Shown: positions 24,504 to 34,200 of the stretch, in pieces
Numbering within the stretch: position 1 is the stretch's first letter
Layout of the letters: each line of letters opens with the position of its first letter
Source of the DNA: a virus
IMG/VR virus record: IMGVR_UViG_3300036398_003854
Location: 1-42,175 of that record
Reading direction: 5' to 3' (one strand)
Length of the DNA stretch: 42,175 nt
The notes under the pieces: generated by a model
What the model saw: only the letters and a program-made list of their open reading frames with translations
The model's database searches: none
Told to the model about the DNA's origin: nothing
Made by a program: the position numbers and the translations under genes

Positions 24504-26780
24504 TTATCGGTTTAATCTATCTATTATTTGCTCGGTAGAAGCAGTTGGATTTAAGTGTCTAGCATATAAAAACATTTTCCCATTTACTTCACCAAAGAAT
24601 AGGTAGTATTTATTGCTATCGTCTCCAAATCTTATTGTAGTACCATTATTTATTTGACTTATTATTGGTCGATTAACGATTACAAAGTCTGGTCCAATAA
24701 AATCTACAATACTAGCTGTATCAAATCTTTGAGTTCCACTGATTCTTACTGGATCAAACAAAGATATACTACTAGTGTTACTAACGTAAATAATAGTAGA
24801 GCCAGTACTTGCAGTTTCAGTTGCTGTTTTTTGTGTATCATATGAGCTATAAGGAGCATTTGAAGGACCAAAGCTATTTATTGAAGCATATCCTCCCAAG
24901 GTTCCGTCTGCCCCACTCATATATGCTGTATAAGTAGTAATAATTTCTGATTTTGCGCTTCCAGTTGTTAAGGCCCTACTAAATCCACCACTATTTATAT
25001 CATTAAAAGTTTTAAGTCCAGTTGAGTTATTAGCAACTTTTTTAATTAAATTAAACTCATTGTAGCTTCTAGTTAAACTTGCAGCCGTAACACTCGCAGT
25101 TCCTACTCCTATATAAGTTGGAACTGATTCTGAATAAGATACTGGAACTAAATAATATTGAAACTCGGGATTAGCTTCATCATCTATAAGTTTAAACATA
25201 AAATCTGACTCCATGCTATTTGTATCTAATGGTCCATTTGTTTTTGCTCTAACGCCACCTACTAGCATCTCTAAAGACCAACTATTAAAATCAGGATTAA
25301 AAATTAATGACTGCTTATTTTTCATTACTTCCGTGCCTATTACTTGAAGAGCATTTTGTTTAAAAGCTTCCGTACTAGAACTATAGCTAACATTGTTATC
25401 ACTATTGATAAACTGAAAAGTAGTATCATTATAAGTTCCACTAGAAGGAATAAATCTAACCTGTCTCCCTACAATTTGAAACTCAATTCTTCCATTTTCA
25501 TTATCACTACGAGCTTCAAAAGTAATACCAAGTGGATTTATGCTATATATAGGTGAAAACTGATATCTTTTAGTATATGTGAATCCAGTTACTGTTTGAA
25601 AAGTTATAGATAAAAAATAAGTGGCTCCATTATCTAGTTCCTTTTCATTTGTATAACTTACAGAAGTTTGAGATAGATATTGTTGAACCTCAATTGTACT
25701 ACTGTCCTCATATGCTGTCCCAAGATCAGATTCTTCAAATATTTGAAACCTATATGATTGAATCTTTTCTTCTGCATTTTTTGGATAGTTAAATTGAAAA
25801 CTATAAAACTGGGCATTTGCTTGATTTGTAGTTATTAGGTCTCCACTAGAAGTATTTCTACTCTGAAATGTTGAAATACCTACTTCGGAATCATTATCTA
25901 AATCTCCAATTACTACAGGTTTCATTAATATTTGAGATGACCATTCAGATATATTAGAAACAGAAGAAGTTGGATTTATAATTCCATTAGTTATTATTTT
26001 TGTCGAGCTAGCACTATAGGGCCCTTGATTATAAGTTATATATATTGGCGATTGAGATGGTATATCTTCTGAAAGCCCTCTACTAATAGTTATTGTACTT
26101 GATGTTGCTCCTAGTATATATGTATTTGGATATATACCAAAGCCAGAAATAGCTGCACCAGCAGACACTGTTGAAGTAGCTGATGAAATAACTAGTTGTT
26201 GTGTTCCTGCCGCATATCCAGTACTAGACTTAGCTGAAAATGTTTCGTACCAAGAAGATGCAAAACTTGGAGTTGAATTTGAAACTGAAGAAGTTGTTCT
26301 CGGTATTCCTGCTCCAAAATTTAATAGTTTAATTTGAGCTCTATAATATTCATTTAGTCCAATGCCATTCACACTTAAATCTACTAGATCTGAATATTCT
26401 AAATTAACATATGAAACTCCCTTTGTTGGAATTTTATATTGATTTATTGATACAGATCCACCAATTTTTATAAAAAAATGAGCAGGTATTTTAAAATATG
26501 TTCCATTATCATCTGATTCTTTTTGAGTTATATATACTCCAAGTGGATAAGATTTATCTAATAATGGATTTTTATTAGCATCTACGCTTAGAAATCTTAC
26601 AGCTATATGAGTATAATCATTTTCAGAATTTAGTGGAGAAACATTATAATAAATTTTTAATAAATTTTCTCTATCTAATAGTTGTGTTCCAAATGGATCG
26701 TCAGGGTTGTCAATATTTACTATTGGTAATGGATCAAAACTATCTATGCGCGAAGGCACAACGGGTAAATACAGTGTCAT
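24504..26780 (-). CDS. Large tail/fibre structural protein, 758 residues
   Basis: Beta-rich virion protein that opens the last block of late genes after a terminator. It has several fibronectin/Ig-like stretches (for example YSFQFNYPKNAEEKIQSYRF and TYFLSITFQTVTGF). At least one copy of the shared beta module lies around residues 190-250 (ISGFGIYPNTYILGATSSTITI), with a possible second near residues 665-720. The C-terminus (YYLFFGEVNGKMFLYARH) looks like a compact carbohydrate-binding or trimer-tip domain, which is inference. The start is ATG 26780 with SD AAGGAGG. No enzymatic motif is seen. Confidence 0.6.
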   Translation of the reverse strand: MTLYLPVVPSRIDSFDPLPIVNIDNPDDPFGTQLLDRENLLKIYYNVSPLNSENDYTHIAVRFLSVDANKNPLLDKSYPLGVYITQKESDDNGTYFKIPAHFFIKIGGSVSINQYKIPTKGVSYVNLEYSDLVDLSVNGIGLNEYYRAQIKLLNFGAGIPRTTSSVSNSTPSFASSWYETFSAKSSTGYAAGTQQLVISSATSTVSAGAAISGFGIYPNTYILGATSSTITISRGLSEDIPSQSPIYITYNQGPYSASSTKIITNGIINPTSSVSNISEWSSQILMKPVVIGDLDNDSEVGISTFQSRNTSSGDLITTNQANAQFYSFQFNYPKNAEEKIQSYRFQIFEESDLGTAYEDSSTIEVQQYLSQTSVSYTNEKELDNGATYFLSITFQTVTGFTYTKRYQFSPIYSINPLGITFEARSDNENGRIEFQIVGRQVRFIPSSGTYNDTTFQFINSDNNVSYSSSTEAFKQNALQVIGTEVMKNKQSLIFNPDFNSWSLEMLVGGVRAKTNGPLDTNSMESDFMFKLIDDEANPEFQYYLVPVSYSESVPTYIGVGTASVTAASLTRSYNEFNLIKKVANNSTGLKTFNDINSGGFSRALTTGSAKSEIITTYTAYMSGADGTLGGYASINSFGPSNAPYSSYDTQKTATETASTGSTIIYVSNTSSISLFDPVRISGTQRFDTASIVDFIGPDFVIVNRPIISQINNGTTIRFGDDSNKYYLFFGEVNGKMFLYARHLNPTASTEQIIDRLNR

Positions 26781-26804
26781 TATAATCCTCCTTATCGGCT
26801 CAAA

Positions 26805-26835
26805 TAAAAAAATGGGTAGGAATAATACCCTACCC
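26805..26835 (-). terminator. Intrinsic terminator after the tail fibre gene
   Basis: GGGTAGG and CCTACCC (26814-26820 with 26829-26835) form a 7-bp stem with an 8-base loop, followed on the minus strand by seven T (26807-26813). Confidence 0.85.
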
Positions 26836-26865
26836 TAAGTGAAATACAACCACATTCTTTTGCGG

Positions 26866-29800
26866 TTATTGAACCATTGTTTTTAATTGTTCTACTTCTA
26901 ATTTAAGAGTATTAATTTGTTCTTGTTGCTCTTGTATTGCACGAGTCAATATAGCAATTAAGTTGCCCTCAGCAATACCTAAAAATGGCTCATTTATTTC
27001 TTCATCATTTTCATTATAATAAGTTGTTTGATTTTGTTTCACTATACTATTTACATAAGGCTTATCTTTTAAAACCTCTTGCACTTCTTGAGCTATAAAA
27101 CCAACAGTTTTATTCTTTAAATCAAAATTATGAGTTGGATGTGATTTCCAATTAAAAGAAATTGGATTTAAAGAATTTACAATATTTAAAGCATCGATAA
27201 GTGGCTCAATATTTTCTTTATAATTTCCATCTGATGTTGCTATTGTTCCACTTGTAGCAAAAATTTGAGAATTAACTTGTAATTTATAGGAAGTTGCTGT
27301 TGTATTGGTAGTAGTGTAACCAATTAAAAGCTCACCAGGACCAGTAATTCTCATAGCTTCTGCTAATGATGTAGTTCCAGCATTAGTATTCGAAAAAATA
27401 ATATTTTGAGCACTTGCAGTAGTCGTTTGAGCACCATTAGTATTAAATGCTATTCTAGCACCATCTGTGGTAGGGTATGCAGTACCATTATAAGCTCTAC
27501 CAGCCAATATTAAAACGTTATTATTATTTGCGACTGCTGTTGGAGTGGCTAATGAGGTATTTGCTCTTCTTCCTATTACTTGGCTTGTTCCACCAAAAGC
27601 ATCAATCTCAAGTACATTAGAACTTGCATTTGCTCCAGTAACAATCAAATTGGCACTTGTTATTATAGTATATGCTGGACTTCCAGTATTTCTGTTGATA
27701 TGTAATTCTGTTAAAGGATCTGTTGTTCCTATCCCTACATTACCTATATTGTTAATTCGCATTGATTCTGCATAAGTACTTGACCCAATGCCTCGTTCAA
27801 AAACTAAACTTCCTGGAAAATCAGTGCTAGGATTGCCTTCATTTACAATTCTTGTCCCATAGCCTGATGACCCATAGCCTAATTTAATTGCTGTTCCAAC
27901 AATTGCTTCTGTTTGATTATTATTTAAAGACATTATCTCAACAGTGCCAGTTTCTGATTTTACAATATTCAATTTTGCATTAGGTGAACCTGTCCCTATT
28001 CCTATATTACCGCTGGAATCAATTCGCATTCTTTCTGCTGGACTTGCTGAGCTAGTAGGACTTGTAAAAAATGCTATTCTTCCAGGCATAACTGCTGAAC
28101 TAGGAGCGCTATCAACGCTCACTTGTATTCTAGCGGCTTCTCTAGCTTGACTTCCATCTGATCCACCAAATGAAAGTGATCCTAATTCATCACCAGAATT
28201 TACTATTACGTGCTGACCTATACTTGAAGTTCTACTTTTTGTAAATACTGTTCTAAATCCAACAGTATCATCACTAAATCTATTTAATCCCATACCTGCA
28301 GTGCTTAAAGTAGTACCAGCTATTTGTAATCTTGGAGAAATATTTGTATTAGAAGTTAGTCCAGTGAATGATGCAGTTAGTCCAATTAGTAATCTATCAC
28401 TGGCATCAATACGCATTACTTCCGTTCCACCTTCAACAAATGCCAAATTATCTGCTATAGGATTATATATTCCTGTATCTATATCTGAAGAAAAAGAAAT
28501 GGAAGGAGTTCCAAGTCCACCTGGGGCAAATAGTCCCTGTCCAGATAAACTCATATCTGTAGCAGAAAAACTACCTTGAGCAGTTCTAGCTATAATAGTT
28601 GAAGCTACATTAGAGCTTGTAGCATTAGATGTTACTGTAAACGTAGAATTTGAAGTTGTATTTGCTGTAAAAGTTGTACTACCAGAAATACCAAGTCCTG
28701 ATGTCGCAAGAGTAAGAGTTCCATCCCCAATTGTTGGAGAATTCGTTAAATTATTATAATTTAAGTAATATTCACTAGAAGATCCATCTAATAAATCAGC
28801 ATTTAGATTTGTAACTTTAGTATTTGAATCTACAATCAATGGTGCCGTTCCAGTGGTGACAGTTGATATAAGTTGATTACTAGATAGACTTCCAGCAACG
28901 GAAACTGTGCCACCAGAAATTCCCATATTTATAGATGTAGCAGAACCACCAAAATTTATAGTGGTTGTTTTAGTATTGTATAAGTCTAATGCCCTACTTG
29001 AAATACTGAGAGATGAGGTTCCAATATTACTAGTCTCTAATATCTCTGTTAATCCTGTTGTATCTAAAACAGTTAATGATGTCGACTGTGTTAAGTCATC
29101 ATAATTTGCACGCTCAGCCACTTTTAATGTCCAATGAACATTTTGAGGTGTGTCTGTTGAAATATATCCAATTTTTATAATATTAGAAGCAGTATCTTCA
29201 TAAACTTTTATATCAATGTTTAAGTTCATAATAAGTATTTGTTCTTTTAAAAGCCTCAATGCTTTTGATGGAAGAGTATTGGCTCGTATTCCTAAAATAA
29301 ATCTAGCAATTCCATTGCTTTGACTAGCTGTAACTCCTACCTCCCCAAAGATTGTAAAGTTAGAGCTATTGTTTTGTAAGTCTAATGTTGCTAATTCATA
29401 TAAAATATTTGCTGTATGTGTCGCATTATATCCACCAGCAAATTGTCTAATCGTATTTCCAGATATTAAATCTTTTGTAATCATTATTGATGAAGCAGTT
29501 AATAGGCTAGAGGAAAATCCTCCACTAGCATCCCTAGCAACAATAGTTGAAGCTACATTAGAGCTTGTAGCGTTGGAAGTTACTGTAAAGCTTGCATTTG
29601 AACTAGTATTAGCACTAAAATTAGCAGAGCCAGATAAACCAAGACCAGAAGTAGCCATAGTTAGGGTGCCATCATTGACTGTGCTAGTTCCACCACCACT
29701 TGCGGTAGTTAAAGCTTCTGCTACCTTAGGTTCCTTCATCAATATTATTTTTTTATTTGAAAATTGATTATCTGGAACCAATACCAAAACTGAATCATTT

Positions 29801-29994
29801 ACTGAATAAGATTCATTTGTAGAACTAAAAACATCATACTCGATTCCTTGATACAAAATTCTATATAAATTTTGACTTGGAGTTGGATGAGCAGTAATAG
29901 TTGCAATTATAGTTTTATCTAGTTGAATTTGTTCAATTTTTTTATCAGCCATTATATCTATAGTTTTTAAAATCTCTTTTTGAAAATCGTTCAT
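26866..29994 (-). CDS. Tail fibre with C-terminal S74 self-cleaving chaperone
   Basis: 1042-residue fibre. The N-terminal 95 residues form the virion-attachment part. Two near-identical segments (residues 108-163 and 424-479) carry DGTLTMATSGLG-type sequence. Four knob-like repeats of the form E-MRI--GN-GIG-- follow in the second half. The end is a Peptidase_S74 intramolecular chaperone: SDGNYKENI places the catalytic S921 and K926, IGFIAQEVQ-like sequence follows (GFIAQEVQEVL), and a C-terminal coiled coil (QEQINTLKLEVEQLKTM) drives trimer formation. Cleavage before S921 would release about 122 residues after folding. Start ATG 29994, SD AAGGAGG. Confidence 0.88.
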   Translation of the reverse strand: MNDFQKEILKTIDIMADKKIEQIQLDKTIIATITAHPTPSQNLYRILYQGIEYDVFSSTNESYSVNDSVLVLVPDNQFSNKKIILMKEPKVAEALTTASGGGTSTVNDGTLTMATSGLGLSGSANFSANTSSNASFTVTSNATSSNVASTIVARDASGGFSSSLLTASSIMITKDLISGNTIRQFAGGYNATHTANILYELATLDLQNNSSNFTIFGEVGVTASQSNGIARFILGIRANTLPSKALRLLKEQILIMNLNIDIKVYEDTASNIIKIGYISTDTPQNVHWTLKVAERANYDDLTQSTSLTVLDTTGLTEILETSNIGTSSLSISSRALDLYNTKTTTINFGGSATSINMGISGGTVSVAGSLSSNQLISTVTTGTAPLIVDSNTKVTNLNADLLDGSSSEYYLNYNNLTNSPTIGDGTLTLATSGLGISGSTTFTANTTSNSTFTVTSNATSSNVASTIIARTAQGSFSATDMSLSGQGLFAPGGLGTPSISFSSDIDTGIYNPIADNLAFVEGGTEVMRIDASDRLLIGLTASFTGLTSNTNISPRLQIAGTTLSTAGMGLNRFSDDTVGFRTVFTKSRTSSIGQHVIVNSGDELGSLSFGGSDGSQAREAARIQVSVDSAPSSAVMPGRIAFFTSPTSSASPAERMRIDSSGNIGIGTGSPNAKLNIVKSETGTVEIMSLNNNQTEAIVGTAIKLGYGSSGYGTRIVNEGNPSTDFPGSLVFERGIGSSTYAESMRINNIGNVGIGTTDPLTELHINRNTGSPAYTIITSANLIVTGANASSNVLEIDAFGGTSQVIGRRANTSLATPTAVANNNNVLILAGRAYNGTAYPTTDGARIAFNTNGAQTTTASAQNIIFSNTNAGTTSLAEAMRITGPGELLIGYTTTNTTATSYKLQVNSQIFATSGTIATSDGNYKENIEPLIDALNIVNSLNPISFNWKSHPTHNFDLKNKTVGFIAQEVQEVLKDKPYVNSIVKQNQTTYYNENDEEINEPFLGIAEGNLIAILTRAIQEQQEQINTLKLEVEQLKTMVQ
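28558..28725 (-). repeat. Fibre repeat, copy 2
   Basis: Encodes residues 424-479 of the tail fibre, about 950 bases from copy 1, with most residues the same. Homologous recombination between the copies would remove about 316 residues in frame. Confidence 0.85.
29506..29673 (-). repeat. Fibre repeat, copy 1
   Basis: Encodes residues 108-163 of the tail fibre and is closely similar at DNA and protein level to copy 2 at 28558-28725. Both contain the run SFTVTSNATSSNVASTI or a near match. Confidence 0.85.
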
Positions 29995-30024
29995 AATTAA
30001 CCTCCTTTTTTCTCTATATATAGA

Positions 30025-30060
30025 TAAAAAAAATAGGGGATAGATTTTTCATCTATCCCC
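30025..30060 (-). terminator. Intrinsic terminator after the lysis genes
   Basis: A perfect 10-bp stem (30036-30045 with 30051-30060), a 5-base loop, then a long T-tract on the minus strand. It starts 7 bases after the holin-like stop. Confidence 0.93.
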
Positions 30061-30066
30061 ACTGGA

Positions 30067-30441
30067 TTATTCTGACTTAGATAATACTTTTTGAATTGTT
30101 TTTATAATTAGCTCTTCATTTAGTGCTTCTGGATGTCCAAGCTTTTCAAGTGATGCCTTAACAGTTTTTTCAATTAACACAAGCTTCTCAGCTTCACCTA
30201 GATCTGGATTTTTGTCGTTAATAGCATTTACAGCAGTTTTAACGATATCAAGAATCTTAACTAGATTATCTTTATTTTTAGAAGGAGGAAGTAAAGCTAA
30301 TACAATATCAGAATATACTAGGGCTTCATCAAGTTCTTCAATTATTTGAGCTACAACCTTGCTTTTCTTTTTATAACGAACCCCCAAATAAATTGCAACT
30401 AGGGCCGCAGCAGGTAATACAATAGTCAATAAAATTTCCAT
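30067..30441 (-). CDS. Holin-like membrane protein
   Basis: 124 residues. One hydrophobic N-terminal segment (residues 2-22, LLTIVLPAAALVAIYLGV) is followed directly by basic residues (RYKKKSK), then a long soluble helical domain. This layout resembles the LLH-type phage holins, which have one N-terminal transmembrane helix and a cytoplasmic helical tail. It lies 20 bases downstream of the endolysin gene and before a strong terminator, so the two form a lysis pair. It could instead be another membrane protein of the lysis system. Start ATG 30441 with SD AAAGGAG. Confidence 0.6.
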   Translation of the reverse strand: MEILLTIVLPAAALVAIYLGVRYKKKSKVVAQIIEELDEALVYSDIVLALLPPSKNKDNLVKILDIVKTAVNAINDKNPDLGEAEKLVLIEKTVKASLEKLGHPEALNEELIIKTIQKVLSKSE

Positions 30442-30460
30442 TTAAACTCTCCTTTTTTTC

Positions 30461-31135
30461 TTATAAATTAATTTTTTGTCCTACAGAAATTATGTTAGCA
30501 TTTTTAATTTGTGGATTTTTCTTTAATAATTCATCTAGTGCTAATCCATTACTAGAAGCAATTTTACCGAGAGTATCTCCAGATTTAATTGTATAAGTTT
30601 GTCCTTCACTTACAGGAGCTTTAGGTTTTGGTGTTAGTTTTGAAATAAGTCCACTCTTAGCAGCTTGTACTCCATCAGGCTTTGATGGTAGCTTTTTACC
30701 AGCAAAGTATACTTCAGGATTAATTCTATCATTTTCACTTGGTGTCCAACCAAAGCTAGGACCTGATTTTTTACGAATCTCATAGTGTAGATGTGAACCT
30801 GCTGAAGCACCAGTGTTTCCTTGATTACCAATATGTTGACCAACTACAACCTCATCTCCAGTTTTAACTGCAACTGAATCTAGATGGGCATAAACATGAC
30901 AATAACCAGTTCCAGGTTCAACTATGGCAACTACATTTCCCATGTCTCCTAAACCTGTCCCCTTATCGCCCCAACCTGCATGAATAACTTTTCCTGCTGT
31001 AAAAGAAGGAAGAGGAGCTTTGTCTGCTGTAACCAAATCAATTCCTTTGTGAAATTCTTTGCCTCCTGTTAGGGGCTGAACTCTAGGTCCAAATACAGAT
31101 GTTACTCTAAAACCACTATCTTGAAAAACTCCCAT
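30461..31135 (-). CDS. Endolysin: M23 metallopeptidase with LysM wall-binding domain
   Basis: 224-residue peptidoglycan hydrolase. The M23 (lysostaphin-type) zinc endopeptidase domain spans about residues 5-145: H29 and D33 (FHKGID) and H117 (HLHYE) are the zinc ligands, and H84 (YAHLD) and H115 complete the active site. A Pro/Lys linker follows, then a LysM domain at about 180-224 (YTIKSGDTLGKIA, NPQI, ISVGQKINL) that binds the sugar backbone. There is no signal peptide, so release would need a holin, and a holin candidate follows. Being directly downstream of the tape measure gene, it could also be a tail-associated wall hydrolase. Confidence 0.9.
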   Translation of the reverse strand: MGVFQDSGFRVTSVFGPRVQPLTGGKEFHKGIDLVTADKAPLPSFTAGKVIHAGWGDKGTGLGDMGNVVAIVEPGTGYCHVYAHLDSVAVKTGDEVVVGQHIGNQGNTGASAGSHLHYEIRKKSGPSFGWTPSENDRINPEVYFAGKKLPSKPDGVQAAKSGLISKLTPKPKAPVSEGQTYTIKSGDTLGKIASSNGLALDELLKKNPQIKNANIISVGQKINL

Positions 31136-31170
31136 TTGATATCCTCCTCTAATTTGTTTTCATTTAGAGT

Positions 31171-31203
31171 AAAAAAGGAGAGGGATTGATTTTATCCCTC
31201 CAC
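31171..31203 (-). terminator. Intrinsic terminator after the tape measure gene
   Basis: GAGGGAT (31180-31186) pairs with ATCCCTC (31194-31200) around a 7-base loop, followed on the minus strand by six T (31171-31176). Confidence 0.75.
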
Positions 31204-31206
31204 CCA

Positions 31207-34200
31207 TTATGGATAAGATTTTGTCGATGATGCATATTGGCTTGCATTATTTGATAGGCCTTGAGTCCATGTCATAAATGCATATGAATCTACTATTCCT
31301 GGTAAATTTAAATTATTAATTGTTATATTTGTTGGATTTTGAGCTTGACTATTTGCTGTAGAGTTCGGTTGTATATTTAAATTTGCAGCAGTCACTCCAG
31401 GTGGTAATATTCCAGATGCATTAGGATTAACTTTTATTTTATCAGTTAATTCTTCAATACTATTTCCTAAAAGAGTATTTGATTGAATTAACGCATTTTG
31501 AGAAGATATTACTCCCGCAGTTGCATTTAAAGAGGACTCTTTAATATTTTTAATCTCTTGGGCGGATAGTGCCCCTTGTACTTGTGAAAGACTAATACTT
31601 CCTGCAGTCAACTGTGCAGCTAGTCCAACATTGCCCTTTGCAGCTAAAGCAGAGATAGTCTTTGCTTTTTCAATTTCTGGTTTTAAAGCATCTCTTTGAC
31701 TAATGAGACTTGATCTTAAAGATTTTAATCTACTACTATCTCCACCCTCAGATTCTACCTGAGCTATTTGTTGATCTAGAGTATATATTTGATTAACTAA
31801 ATCTGAATAAGAAGAAACAGTTTTACTTTCATATTCGGCAGCGGCAGTAATTGCTTTAGATTTATCTGTTTCTTGTCCTATTTGCCTAGCAAATCTAAAT
31901 CCACCACCAGAAGATCTTTGTAGAACCATTTGTGTTTGAGTTCTAGAAGACAATCCCTCTAATAAGCCTATTTGAAGTTTATATTGATCTATGCTTTGTC
32001 TAGTTAAAGTAGCGTCTCTAATTTTTAATTGAAGCTGTTTTAAATTCGTCTTATATGTTTCATCTGTACTATTATTAATTCTATCTTGAATATCTGCTTC
32101 CAAAGAAGCCTTTTCTATTATTTGTTCATGAGCATCAATAGTGTTTTCTAGGATTTTTTGTTGAATTTGATATGCGTCAGAAATAGATTTTAAAGCATCC
32201 ATTCTTTGCTTCGCAAGTAAATCGGCATCAGTTTCTGTATCTACTTGGTCATTATCAACTTCTCCAGGCTTACGAGCCCTCATTATATCCATACCAGTAG
32301 TTAAAAATAAATATGAAAACTGCTTATAAAAGGCTTCTGTAGCATCAGTTCTCTCTGTTTCATCTACAATATACTTTAAAGATTCAAATGCTTTTTTTAC
32401 AGCCTCATTTTTTTCTACTAAAGATCTAAATCCTGCCTGCTGAGCAGATTCTATATTGAAAGATTCTCCAGTGGATAGCTCAAGAGTTTCCCCTCTTTTC
32501 TCTGTAGAAATTACTCCTTCTACAGCTTGCTTCGTCATTCTGGTTATTTGAGCATCGTATTGACGACGTTTAATTTCATCTAACTTTTTTTCTTCTGGAC
32601 TTAAATATTCTTGAGCTGCCTTATATTCAAAAATACCAGGCAAGAATCCTTGTCCTAATATAGAGCCAAAAGATCTCATTCTATCAATAAAACCAACCGA
32701 TGTTTCTGGGCCAATTTCTTGTGCTGCAGTTATTTTTCCTTGAATCTGTAAAGCAAGAATATCTTTTTCAAGCTGTAGCTCTTCTTTTTTTAGCTCAATA
32801 TATTCTTTCATTGCTTCAGTAGTATCTAGTATTGCATTTCCATATTCATCTTGTCCTAAAGAAAGAGCTGGTAACAATTCAGCCAATCTATTTGCGGCAT
32901 CACGATAGGCCTGTGTTGTTTTATCTATATTTGAATCGCTAACAGTATCAAGAAGTTCTTCAATTTGTTTTAAGCTTGTAGAAATAGACTCATTTGCAGT
33001 TGTATTTAGCCTAGATAATTCTTCTCTAAAAGCAGCAGCATTTTTATCAACAGAAACAAATTGAATTCCTAGCCCTACTAAACTACCAACGAGTGTTCCA
33101 ATAGGACCAAAAGCTGATCCAATAGCTGGAGCTAATGCTGCCATAGATCCAGTAAATTTTTCCATATTAGTTAAATTTTGTTGAGTTGCAACATTAAGTA
33201 TTTGTCCCAATGCTGCAAATGATCCGACTCCAACACCAATAGCAGCTCTTCCAGCTTGACCCCTCAATGCTTGCTTATTGATGCTCGAAAGCTCACCTTC
33301 TTCAATATCTGTTAGCGTTTGTTTGCCTAATAGCTCAGTTCTTCTATCTGCTAATCCAGATGGAAGTACAGCAGCAGCTCCTCCTCCTAGAAGCTGACCT
33401 AAAAAGCCACCTCCACGACCGACTCCAATCCGCTGTCTTTGTGCTATTGATTGGTCTGCACCAGTTATACCACCTATACCAGTTATTTTTGTACCAATTG
33501 CACCTGCAAGAGAAGAACCACCCAATAAACTCATTGCAGTTATTGGGGCTAGATTATTTGCTATAAGAGCAACTACTCTTGCAAATCCATATCCACTTTC
33601 TATCATATTATTTAAATTAGATATAAGAGCAGTAGTAGTGTCTAGTAGGTCTTTGAATGCTTTTGTTTCTATTATATTTAAAGTAAAATTTTCCCATTCA
33701 TTAGAGAGTTGTTCAATTTTAGCTCCGATTGAATCTAAATATCTTGCATTAGCACGCTCTGCAGCTCCACTACTACTTTCTGCTTCTTGTAGTAATTGAT
33801 TATATCTGTCTTGATTTGTTATCAAAGCTATGAATCTATCTCGCTGCTCTTTTCCAGCTACAGCTTCTATTAAAGCATTTTTTGCAGCTACATCAGAAGT
33901 GCTGTTATAAAGTACTGCAATTTCTTCTAGCATAACTGGAACAGACTTCATCTGACCAGTGTTTCTATCTATTAGTTCAAATGTCAAATTAAATTGCTGT
34001 GCAACTTTTTGAAGTTGGTTGGTTATATTTCCAAAGTCTTCAGCACTATATTTAACCTCAGCTAAGTTACCAATTAATGTTTTAAATCCAGTACCAACCA
34101 TCTCTGCACTTTGACGAGTTGTTTCTGATACTGTTGCAATCATTGCAGCAGCTTCTTCTGCACTAAATCCAGCAGCAGCAAAAGATGATGCGGAACGTTT

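Noticed and set aside
26847-26866. Imperfect hairpin next to the tail fibre stop
   Set aside because: It has a mismatch and no T-tract of its own. The real terminator lies just beyond it at 26805-26835.
26866-29994. Many plus-strand open frames opposite the tail fibre (for example 29369-29767)
   Set aside because: They are antisense shadows of a repetitive, Ser/Thr-rich gene, with no SD and no recognisable protein features.
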